A stretch of 64,000 nt of DNA, from the NCBI RefSeq assembly GCF_000004825.1, contig NW_008805086.1:558001-622000 (forward strand). The letters run 5' to 3'. Source of the stretch: Heterostelium album PN500. Lineage: Eukaryota > Evosea > Eumycetozoa > Acytosteliales > Acytosteliaceae. Below the pieces are notes generated by a model. That model saw only the letters and a program-made list of their open reading frames with translations. It made no database searches and was not told where the DNA came from. The position numbers were made by a program, and so were the translations under genes. Shown in pieces: positions 54,094 through 64,000 of the stretch (its first letter is position 1; every line of letters starts with the position of its first letter).

Positions 54094-54845
54094 ATGCAAG
54101 TTAATGAATTTGGATTCAGTGAATCTATAAATATAGATGATGGAAATAATAGTAATGCGAATACTTCATTTCTAAAGAGTACAGCAAAATTACCACATCC
54201 TATAGCAACACTATTTCATATTTTGTTTAAAGTTCTCAGTATAATGTCGTATCTATTTCCATACTTGTTTGGCAATGGTTTCATTATTAGTTTTATATTG
54301 TGTACACTACTATTAAGTTTTGATTTTTGGGCAGTAAAGAATGTTACAGGTAGATTGCTCGTAGGATTGCGTTGGTGGAATGAAGTAAGAGAGGATGGCA
54401 CCAATGAATGGTATTTCGAACAAGCACCATCTGTAATATATCAATACAAACAATTACAATTTAGAATGAATGCTTCCACTTACTTACTTTGTTTATATAT
54501 TTTTAGGAAGTAAAGTACAACTCTACGGAATCAATGATATTTTGGTTATCACTTTATTTTACACCTGTATTATGGCTTTTGTTTTTCCTATCCAGTTTAA
54601 TCTCTTTGAATTTCAATTGGTTGATAAGTATGTCTTTGTTTTAATATTTCGATTCATTTATTTTTAATTAACAAACAACAACAACAACAACAACTATAGT
54701 TACGATTATTGCAATGTCATTAGGTTTAACTAATCTCTATGGATATATAAAATGTGCAAGAGGAAATAACAGTCCGACAGCTAGCTCACTTGCAACATCA
54801 TACATTGGACAAGCAATTCTATCACGTGCCAATTCTTATATTTAA
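54094..54845 (+). CDS. tvp23: TVP23/FAM18 Golgi membrane protein
   Basis: 201 aa from three exons: 54094-54432, 54507-54627 and 54700-54845. The second exon reads in the frame giving 'STESMIFWLSLYFTPVLWLL', not the longer overlapping alternative; this frame restores the family pattern. Signature: 'HPIATLFHILFKVLSIMSYL', then 'LLLSFDFWAVKNVTGRLLVG' and 'RWWNEV', then the paired C-terminal helices and 'LTNLYGYIKCARGN'. TVP23 proteins are conserved four-helix Golgi proteins that help retrograde or trans-Golgi vesicle traffic together with Yip-type proteins (family knowledge). Confidence 0.93.
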
Positions 54846-57800
54846 ATATATAAGTTTTAGTTATATAAACATTTAGAAAAAGAAAAAGAATAACAAACAA
54901 ACAAACAACATTCAAGAGCACAACCAAAAATAATAATAATAATAATATCGCGAACAAATAGCTAACAACAAAAAACAAAAATAACCTAGTTAATGCAATG
55001 CAATAATATCAATGTTAATAATAGAAAGGAGGAGGGATGATGATCAAGTAGTTTACGAATAGTAATGTTAAATATTAAAGATGAAACTTGATTCCGAGTG
55101 TAAATTAAATTATAGAGTAATGTAAATATACATCATAAAAAGAGATCTCTAAATGAGATTCAAGTCATTCATCAGTTCTCCAACCAAATGTAAAAGCTAC
55201 CCACTCTGCCATTATTCATATACACTCATCATTGTCAAACATTGTCAATCAAACATCATCATCATCATCATCAACTCTTTACATTCATCCTTTACACTTT
55301 TTCACAACTTTCGAAAACTAAACAATTGAATTAGATAATTCAGATTGTGGATAAGACATAGATTACAATAAAATACAGATTTAGGAGCTTCTTTATTATT
55401 TGTTTTTCATCAAAAAAGAAAGAAAGCATGAATGAATGAAAGCGATATAGTTAGATAGATACCTTCAATTCATTTCATTATTATATTTTATGATCATTTT
55501 TGTTTTTAATTCTACTTTTTTGTGTTAAATGAAGAGTTTAAATGCAAAAGAAATAGGGAAACTGTAACCCACATTGCACATCACTCAAGTGCATCATCAT
55601 CATTATCATTATCAGTCGGTAGACAGATCTTGTACAAGAAAGGAAATATACAAACCAAAGAAAATAGTACAACAAGAAGTGTTTAATAGTTTTGGTTTGT
55701 TGTTGTTGTTGTTGTTATTGTTGTTGTTGTTTTATTTTAATTTTATTAAAGTCGAAGAATTCAATCATGGGTAATAGTATGATTATCATTAGGATTTTAT
55801 AATAGATCCATCCTGAAAATCATAATGATTGTTAACAACATTTATTGACAACATCATGTTGTATTATAAAACGAAACAAATCAAATACATCATCTCATCT
55901 ACTTAATGTTAATCACCATTCATTCTTATAAGCAAGAGAACAACAACAACAACAACACACATTTTAATATATTGTTTATGACAATTAAGCAAGATCATGT
56001 CGTTTAGAAACTATAGAGTTGGGAATAGGTGAGTGGTGTTGTTAACAGAAGAGACGAGATCTAGTCTGTGGTGTTTGTTTGTTGTTTGGTTTTTTAATTA
56101 AAAATTAAATTAAAATGGTTGTGGGTTGTGGGTTGTTTAAGTGATAAGTGTGTTGTCACATAGATTTATATTAATATGATTTAATAAAACACCATCAACA
56201 ACCACTACTTATTTGTGTATTATAATTTTAAATTTGGTTATGGTTAGTCCATGACCTACCACTCACCATCAGTGATACTCCACTTTAAATGATCAATTAA
56301 AACTGATCAAAAAAAACAACCAACAAGTTCAAAAACATTCACACATTTCACTCACACACACACACATCAGAAAGAAACACAATCAACACTAAATAAAAAT
56401 AAACAAAACAAATAAACAGAACAAGAACAAGAACATAAGAAACAAAAACTAAAAAAACTTATCTTTAAATTTGATAAATCGGTGTTACTCAATTCTACAA
56501 AATGCAGATTCACCAAGTGTAGTAATTTTCTTTTGATTGATTGATTTGTGTCAAAACGGGGTTACCATTTTGGTACTCTCGTATTGTCAGTGTGGGGACG
56601 GTAAATGTCAAACCAAATCTCTAGACATGCCAAGCGTTAAATAAGATACCATTTTCACAGATTAAATTGTCAAAACACACAGTAAGAATTAAACAACACG
56701 ATAACAACCACTATCACTTCAACCACAACCACAACCATTCATTCATCAATCTACCCCAAGTGTAATTTCTACTTTTACTATTAAAACTAAAATCAAACCA
56801 ATCGATCACCATATATATATAGAACAGAATTGAATGAATTCAACTTTTCCATTTCACATTAGAAAAAATAAAAATATACATATATCTATCTCTATTCTCT
56901 AATAATCAACAACAAGCAATAGGCAAGCAATCGATAGTAATAGCTGATTGTTATTATACTACTTTGTTTGGTGTTTATTTTAAATTATAATTTTATTACT
57001 TTTATTCAAAAAGATATTTATTTCACTCAATCTTTTTTTTTTCTTTGACACCTAACTGACTTTGATTCTACATTGTTTCTGTTGTTAGGAAGACGTACGG
57101 ACGGTCCAGACAAACAGACAAACCTACCCCACAAAAGAAAATCAAGAAAAAGAGTATTTGTTGATCAACATTTAAAGTAAGTTTTATTTGGAAACATAGA
57201 TATATCAGAGTGTTGTTGTTGTTGTTTGAAATGGATTGTGTTCCAAGCCAAGCGAACAGTAAATCAACAAATCAATCACCCACACTGCCAGACTAATAAA
57301 TCATAAAACACCCATTTTTGATATCATCCAACATCCGCCATTGATCGATTAATAATGACAATAAATCATCAACAGGCAGATAAGGAAGAAGCAGAAGTGC
57401 TACTGAATGTGTCGAGAATTGTTGTTTGCTTGTGAATTCACATATATAAATTGTAGTCACGTCACCGTAAGAACAGGCGAACAACAACAACAACAAACAA
57501 CCAATTATAAAAATAATTAAAGGTATTGGAGTAGAGGATTTAATAATAATATTAATATAGTAGGAGTAGCAGTCGATGTAGTATTTGAATTTGTTGATTG
57601 ATTTCATGTTTTCATAAAATCCACTACAACTAAAGTTGTTGATCAAATTTATTTATTTATTGATAAAAAACCATCATCATCATCATTATCATCAATCAAT
57701 CATTAATTTTAATTTTAATTAAACTGGTTTTAGTAAAAACACTAATAGGAAATTAAAATCATTTCTACTACTATTTCCAACTGACTTTACTTATACTCTA

Positions 57801-58294
57801 AGTTTATTATTTTATTTAAATTTTGATACACCATCTTCAACATCATCTCATTATAATTGTCAACACAACATTAACAATAACCAAATTGGTAGTTTTTGGT
57901 AAAATTTAGTATCATAAAAAAACTAATAATTTTTGTTTTGTAATCCAGAATACAAACTAAAAAAATCATTATATAATAAAATATTATATCTGAAGATAAC
58001 AATATAAAAATAATATCCACCCAACCAAATAATTTTTAAAATATTTCATCATCAAAATTGTAATGTCTATTATTGATTTAATAAATTTATTTTAAAATAA
58101 TATTAATATCATTTATTATCTTAATCCAGTCCAATCATTACTTTCCTATCTAAATCAATTGATCAAGGCAATAAAAACTAGGATTTATACTTTTTTTTTT
58201 TTTTCCATTTTTATATTTATATTTTATTATTATTATTATTTTTATATTTATAAATATATATAAATTATTTTATTTTTAAAAAAAACACTAAAAA
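54846..58294. other. 3.4-kb gene-free stretch
   Basis: No supported gene. It holds ATC/CAT repeats (55255-55275, 57670-57690), TTG repeats (55700-55730) and CAA runs, plus G/T-rich clusters such as 'GGTTGTGGGTTGTGGGTTG' (56118-56140) and 'GTGTGGGGACGGTAAATG' near 56590. The latter resemble dictyostelid G-box-type elements. A minus-strand frame at 57293-57646 has one hydrophobic segment but no ATG at its start and reads over TTG repeats, so I do not call it. Unusually long for this window; probably a developmental promoter region or undetected non-coding transcripts. Confidence 0.5.
56118..56140. promoter_or_regulatory. G/T-rich repeated box (possible G-box elements)
   Basis: Three tandem GGTTGTG-type units in an otherwise A/T-rich spacer. 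Dictyostelid G-box-binding factor recognises G/T-rich motifs of alternating pattern in cAMP-responsive developmental promoters (established knowledge). The nearest gene downstream starts 2.1 kb away, so assignment is speculative. Confidence 0.25.
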
Positions 58295-60067
58295 ATGTCA
58301 ACTGAAAACGATTTAGAAGCTTATCCAAATGGTAAATAAAAATAATTTGTGATTGTAAACAAAACAAACAACAATAAATTAATAAATAAATATAATATCT
58401 TTTTGTAATTTGTATTATTAGATCCAGAAATAGATTTAGATAATAATTCTGTTACTTTTAGTGCAAAAGACTATCACCATGCGAGCCTATCACCATCGTT
58501 GGCCACTGTTAATAGTGGCGCCACCACCGGTGACAACCAACAACATCACCAAACGCTTCAATTTCAACATCCATATCAACCTACCAATAGCAACAATAGT
58601 AGGTCAATAAATTCTACGACAATAGCTGACAACAACGAATCATTACATTCATGTCTTCAGAATTCCAATATTTCATCTTCCAACCAAACACCGTACGCCG
58701 AATTCTCGACAAAAGCATCGACCGATGAATTTGTACATATGACAGGTAATCCACCTTCAATGTTGGCGCTTTTTGGTCGAATTTTTATGTCCTGGTTGTT
58801 TGGTCTCGTTAATATGATTATTCTTATGCTTTTTAATCCACAGTTTCCAATGCATTTCATTTGGGGTGTGCTATCCGTCGGTTGTCTGATGACTGCCATT
58901 TTCGCCGTAACATGGGCGTCGCTTCTCTTGAAGTTCCGTATCACTTTTCTCATTATATTTACATCGGCCATCTATTGGTTGGGTACACCAATTACATGGC
59001 ATATCCTCTATGCAAGCAATCAGTATCCTCCACCCATTGGAGTATTTACTTGTATCTTCCCATTCGAAGGTGTAATGCTTGTGCTTCTTTGTTTCCTGCT
59101 GCCACGTGTCGTCAGAAATCAAACCGACAACCGAAAGAAAATTGTCGCAGCATACTCATCGCTGATTGCACCGTATCTAAGTTTCGTAAGTGGATTGGTT
59201 TATTTCAGACTCTTCCAGTACTCAACAACCAATGTCGGTAGAATTTTGCTGCCACCAGCTTACACCGTCGTAATGAAGTGTATTCAATTGGGTCTGGATA
59301 TTATTTGTGTGCGTTGTGCTCACTCTGCTTCGAATTTACTGATTATCATTGGTAGAGTCATCGCTTCATACTACTCATTTGCTGTGCTCAGTTATGTACG
59401 TAATCCAGTTGCCATTGTTTCCATTGTTTTCTCAAAGCTAGGATTGCATTTGTTCATGTCGATTTTCATGGTGTTCCCAAAGGTGGAACAAAAAATTACT
59501 GCATGGCTGCCAAGAGGATTGCTCGGTTGGAAGAGCAAATTTGAAAAGGGTGTGATGGAAGACCATGAGAATGACGGTGCCACCCAAGTTGTCATTAGAA
59601 ATGAATTTGACAAGATGATGTTTGAAAGCGATGCCCAGTACTGTAGATTGCATTCCGATGCAACCAATCTTTGGTTCTCAATGTTCTCTGATCTTTTGGC
59701 GATCGTTATGATTTCCACGCTGTACACCATGGGTCGTTTCGGTCCAACCAATTATCACTATAATTTGATGTTCCCATTTGGTCCGTTGGGAGACGATACC
59801 TCCTCAAAGAATTTCAACACATTCCTCAGTTACCTCGGTATCTGTTTTGGTTGTTTGTGCGTAGCTTATTTCGGAATTTGGGTAGTTCTCCATCTAATCA
59901 TAAAGAAATTAGAGATGAGAAAAGTAATGCATTTGGTCTCTGTCAATTGGTATCCAATCAACCATTTCTATGTTATGTGTATTAACTGTATGATGGCTTA
60001 TGTAATTGTAGTCGTAGCACTGATGCCTGATCTATTTTATATACCAGGATTGGATTTATGGAGTTAA
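58295..60067 (+). CDS. Unknown multi-pass membrane protein, family copy 1
   Basis: 560 aa in two exons, 58295-58331 and 58422-60067, phase 1 (Asp split). The N-terminal about 120 residues are polar and Ser/Asn/Gln-rich. Then come about ten hydrophobic segments: 'SWLFGLVNMIILMLFNPQ', 'WGVLSVGCLMTAIFAVTW', 'FLIIFTSAIYWLGTPITW', 'HLIIKKLEMRKVMHLVSV' and others. Short hydrophilic loops carry 'LPRGLLGWKSKFEKG' and 'CRLHSDATNLWFSM'. I recognise no transporter or receptor signature. The next gene (62096) is a clear paralog with the same intron phase and the same motif order, so this is a tandem pair. Confidence 0.85.
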
Positions 60068-62095
60068 ATTAATTAATAATCTTCAAAATAACTTTATCTG
60101 TTTGATTATTAATTATTTTTCTAATATTTAATAATAAAAATAAAAATGTAAATTTTAAAAAGAGAAATTCTAAATAAATATTAAAAATTAATTTATTTAA
60201 AGGATTCTCTGTGTTGATATCATGTATCATGTCATCATTCAAATATATCTTTGATTGGACAATCAATAGTTTATTCTTTGATTCATTTTATTAAAAAAAA
60301 AAAGAATTTTTAGTGATAAAAGTTAAATTTTATGAGGTTTGTGTCCTTCTTACAAATCTATTATTCGGATCAATAAGAATTTCTTTTTAAAATTTAACTA
60401 AGAGTTTTTTTTTTTTAAAACAATTCTCTTGGTTTAACAAATTTGTGTATTTAAAATTGGAATGATTTGAGGAGTGTTTTAAATAAACAAATGTTGTATA
60501 ATCAAAAAAAACAATTTTGTCATTTAAATATTGGTTAGACAATATTTAATGTTTTATACTACTTTTAATTAAAGATTCAACTCTATTTAAGAATTCGATT
60601 TACAAAATAGAGGAGACTACATGTTTCGAAATCAGAAGTCAATAGTACGATCATTGGTTGGTTGAATGTCCAATGCACCAAAGTTAGTACAGGTGATTGA
60701 TTCCTCATGAAATATTTAGTATTAGTGATATACCAATTTACTAATACTCATTGAATTTAATTATAACTCTAAAGATTTTAAATATATCATTTTCTTTTTA
60801 GAAAGATATTAATTAAAGAAAATTTTTTTATTTTAATCTCTAACTATGATTTAATTTATTATTTTAATAAATTGATAAATATTATAAATTTATTTTTTAA
60901 TTATTTAAATGATCATCAAAATCCACAAAAAATAATAATTATATTTGTATGTAAGATACTACTATTCATTTTTGAACATCTCAAAATTGATTATTCATTT
61001 TTAAAAAGTTATATTGTTAAGGGCTATTAACAAATGTTTATTTTTTTAATCAAAATTAAAGTTGAACATACCAATAAATTATAATATATTCGTTATTGGG
61101 TTAATTAAACAAATAAAGGGTGATTAAAATCAAAAAAAATAGTGATTTGATAAAAAAAAATCAAATTTGTGTTTTTTTTTTAACAGATTAATTAAACAAA
61201 TCAATCTTTTTAATAATATCAATCAAATAATAGACCAAGTTACAGCATCTCTTGACTTACTACAAAGTTATTGCAATTTTAGTTATGTAAAATGTTAAAT
61301 CAGATAACTAACTGTGTTTGACATCATCAATCATTTATTCACAAAATAATGATAATTATCATGCTTAATTCATATCAAAACAAAACAAAACAAAACCAAA
61401 ACTCAAACACAAACAATAGATGACATGTGTGAATCAATCATCATTTAAAAAGGTTATTCACTTATTTGGTCTTTAAAAAAAAAAAACCACCATCATCATC
61501 ATAACACACATATTAAATTACTAGTTGAATAGGATTGTTTAATATTTAGAGTTTGATAACTGGTAACAGTGTTGTTGGTTTGCAATTTAGGTTTATAACA
61601 GAGTAGTAGTGGTGGTGGTTTAATCAGTCCGGTTTAATTTAAATGTCCAATGTTTTAAATATGTAGAGGTTTACTTACATTGTCTGTTGGTTTGTTTATT
61701 GGCGAGGTACGGTAAGATATTATGGATACCTACCTACTAGACAGTTGAACAAAGATATAGGGTAGAGTGTGTACAGTAAGAGAAAAGAAGAGGGGGGAGG
61801 GTTAATGATTAGTTTGGTATACCAATCGTTTTATCAATTCATTTGAACATACTGCATTAGCAAGAAATGAATGAATGACCTACTGAATGGAGTACTGCAT
61901 GCCCATTTAGTATCTAATCATTATTACTGATAACTACTTAGATAACAGTAATTCTATCTCTCGTCAAGCAAAGGTATTTCAATTTTAAAGTTTCAATTTA
62001 TGTCATTCTATAACAATATTTAAATTTTAATTACCAAAACCCAATCAATTTGTACTCAATTTATTTCTATAGTTTTCCACATTGGAAATATAATA
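60068..62095. other. 2.0-kb gene-free spacer between membrane-protein paralogs
   Basis: No coding frame. It includes A/T tracts, CCATCATCATCAT repeats (61490), a TGGTGGTGG box (61608) and a G-rich stretch 'AGAAGAGGGGGGAGGGTTAA' (61787-61806). These G/T-rich boxes are candidate regulatory elements for the downstream paralog; nothing proves function. Confidence 0.45.
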
Positions 62096-64000
62096 ATGTC
62101 AGAAAAATCAATGTCATTGGAGGATATCAAAAAAGCTGGTATGTCGTAATATTACTTTTTACATTCATCATAGCTCTTCATTGGTTGATTTATATGTCGT
62201 TCATTACCATTTGCTAATTTCGTTTTCTTCATGTTTAGAGTTGTTGATGCAATATATCGGTCGACTGGAAGATGCGGATCCAGCTACCAACGATCTACAG
62301 CTGTATTATGATTTGTTGGAACAACAGAAAACACTGTCGTCACTGCCATCTACAACTACAGAGTTAGTTACAGATGTAGAACAAATTATCGTTTCTACAA
62401 ACACAGATCAGCTGAATATGCTAGTGTCAGAGAACATCGAAGCTACTTATACATCTAGATATCAAATTGACAACAATTCAACAACATCATCATCATCAAA
62501 TTCATCTTCTCATTCAGAGGAAAAAACTAAAAACAATAACAATCATAACACTGCAACAACTATAAATGTTGTCGAAGACAATACTAATAATAATAATACT
62601 GGAACTACTATTCCAGACAAACAATCTTTATTTGATTACAATCTTCCGACTGAGGATGAAGTAAACGAAATTCCAAATGCATCGTCGCTGAGCGCGAGAA
62701 TATTTTTTTCATGGCTCTTTGGATTGTGTAATATGATTGTGCTCATGTTGTTCAATCCACTCTATCCGATGCATTTTATATGGGGTGTTCTATGTGTTGG
62801 TTGCTGCATGACCGCTATCTTTGCTTTGGCATGGTCCAGTTTGCTCCTAAACTTCAAAGTTACTTTTCTTGTTTTCTTTAGTTCTACGGTCTACTGGATG
62901 GGAACTCCAATAACCTGGCACATACTCTATGTAAATGGCTATTTTCCACCGACAGCCGGAATATTCACGATCATCTTCCCATTTGAAGTATTAAATCTAG
63001 TTTTGTTAACAATGGTTCTTCCAAAGTCAGTTAGAAAACCCAAGGGAGCTACCAAGAGGATTATAGCAGCTTATTGTTCACTCTGGGCACCATATCTAAC
63101 GTTTGTCACTGGAGTTCTCTATCTTCGTCTGTTCCAATTCTCCAATGAAGTTGGTCGTATTCTCTTGCCACCAGTCTATACCATATTAATGAAAGCCGTT
63201 CATTTCAGTCTCGATATTGTATGCATACGTTGCGCTCAGACTGGATCGAATTTATTTATTATCTTGGGTAGAGTTTTGCACTCCTACTACTCGTTTGTAG
63301 TTATCAGTTATGTCAAAGACCCAGTCTCATTGACCTCAATTATTTTCTCAAAGATTGGAGTGTATGTACTGACCGGAATAGCCATGAGGTTTCCGATTAT
63401 CGAAGAAACCTTTGTTAGCTATCTTCCAAAGAATCTGGTGGAGTGGAAACGAAATTTCGAACGTGGAGTGATTTTGGACGATGACGATAAATCCGCTGGA
63501 ACCTCAACACCTGTCATTAGAAATGAATTCGATAGGATGTATGCAGAATATGACAACCGATACAGTAGACTCCATTCCGATGCTACCAATCTTTGGTTCT
63601 CTATGTTTTGTGACTTAATGGGCATTATCTATGTCTATACCATCTTTATTTTTGGTAGATTCGGACCATCGTTCAGACATTATAATCGAATGTTCCCATT
63701 TGGAAGTGATATTGATCCATTATCGCTAGGTAAATTTATGATATTCATGAAATATCTTGCCATAGTATTTGCATCTTTATTAGTTGGATTCATTTTGATA
63801 TGGATCGCTCTAAAATACACAATCAAATTACTGGATCTGAAAAAGGTATTCTTTTTAATTGCTGTTAATTGGTTTCCGATGCGACATTTCTATGTAATGT
63901 CATTTAATTTAATGATGGCGTACGCCATGCTCGTGGTATCTCAAATGCCCGATATTCTTTATATCCCTGGATTTAATTTCTGGGGAGAGGGCACTCAGTA
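62096..64000 (+). CDS. Unknown multi-pass membrane protein, family copy 2 (3' truncated by window end)
   Basis: Exon 1 at 62096-62138 and exon 2 from 62239 onward, splice phase 1 as in copy 1; 601 codons are in the window with no stop. The polar N-terminus (about 190 aa, Ser/Thr/Asn/Glu-rich) differs from copy 1, but the membrane core aligns closely: 'SWLFGLCNMIVLMLFNPLYP', 'WGVLCVGCCMTAIFALAWSS', 'VYWMGTPITWHILYVNG', 'SRLHSDATNLWFSMF' and 'YIPGFNFWGEG'. Copy 1 ends near the equivalent point, so only a short C-terminal tail is missing. Function unknown; likely plasma or internal membrane. Confidence 0.85.

Noticed and set aside
54433-54513. Read-through of TVP23 exon 1 past 54432
   Set aside because: The extended frame loses the family pattern, whereas splicing at 54432/54507 restores the conserved IFWL...PVLW helix.
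55574-55774. His-rich then Leu-rich frame
   Set aside because: Produced by CAT and TTG repeats; no start context or conserved motif.
57293-57646. Minus-strand 117-codon frame with one hydrophobic segment
   Set aside because: It opens with a non-ATG codon, and the hydrophobic part comes from TTG/CAA simple repeats. No homology recognised.

Overview
This is a dictyostelid (social amoeba) nuclear fragment. The evidence is a very AT-rich intergenic background with long A/T homopolymers, short introns of about 65-130 nt with GTAAGT/GTATGT donors, and in-frame poly-Asn, poly-Gln and poly-Ser tracts. Characteristic families are also present: hybrid histidine kinases, Rac GTPases with a C-terminal CaaX box, CBM49 cellulose-binding secreted proteins, and ankyrin proteins with short 'WLHENRTEGC' repeats. 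The sequence does not look like D. discoideum itself. No prokaryotic, viral or retroelement region was seen.

Layout. 1-14.4 kb: a cyclic-nucleotide phosphodiesterase, a hybrid histidine kinase, a ZIP metal transporter, a C2-domain protein, a small unknown gene, tRNA-Asp(GTC) and a two-CBS protein. 14.7-26 kb is a duplicated accessory block. Two nearly identical arms of about 2.3 kb (15117-17450 and 23652-25979) lie in inverted orientation. Each carries a secreted CBM49 gene plus an unknown 286-aa gene. Between them are an uncertain spliced gene, a zinc-finger protein and a tandem [Rac GTPase + CBM49] duplication. The second Rac copy has lost the DTAGQE switch II motif. 26-38 kb, all on the minus strand: an ankyrin protein, a UBE2O-type E2/E3, a SAP-domain polynucleotide kinase/phosphatase, a 151-aa unknown and a cyclin K with an Arg/Asp/Ser tail.

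38.7-46.9 kb: four tandem MFS transporter paralogs. Three of them begin with a 7-nt coding mini-exon. 47.4 kb: a Cys-rich secreted repeat protein. 48-53 kb: two intact MAPEG membrane proteins, a third copy with no visible start codon, and two gene relics. 53-64 kb: a secreted Cys-rich protein, a TVP23 Golgi protein, a 3.4-kb gene-free stretch, and two tandem paralogs of an unrecognised multi-pass membrane family, the second running off the window.

Exon boundaries were placed by hand from frame continuity, donor/acceptor dinucleotides and family or paralog homology. UTRs were not placed. The regions of most interest are the inverted/tandem duplication with its diverged Rac, the mini-exon MFS array, the MAPEG cluster with remnants, and the unnamed multi-pass membrane family.
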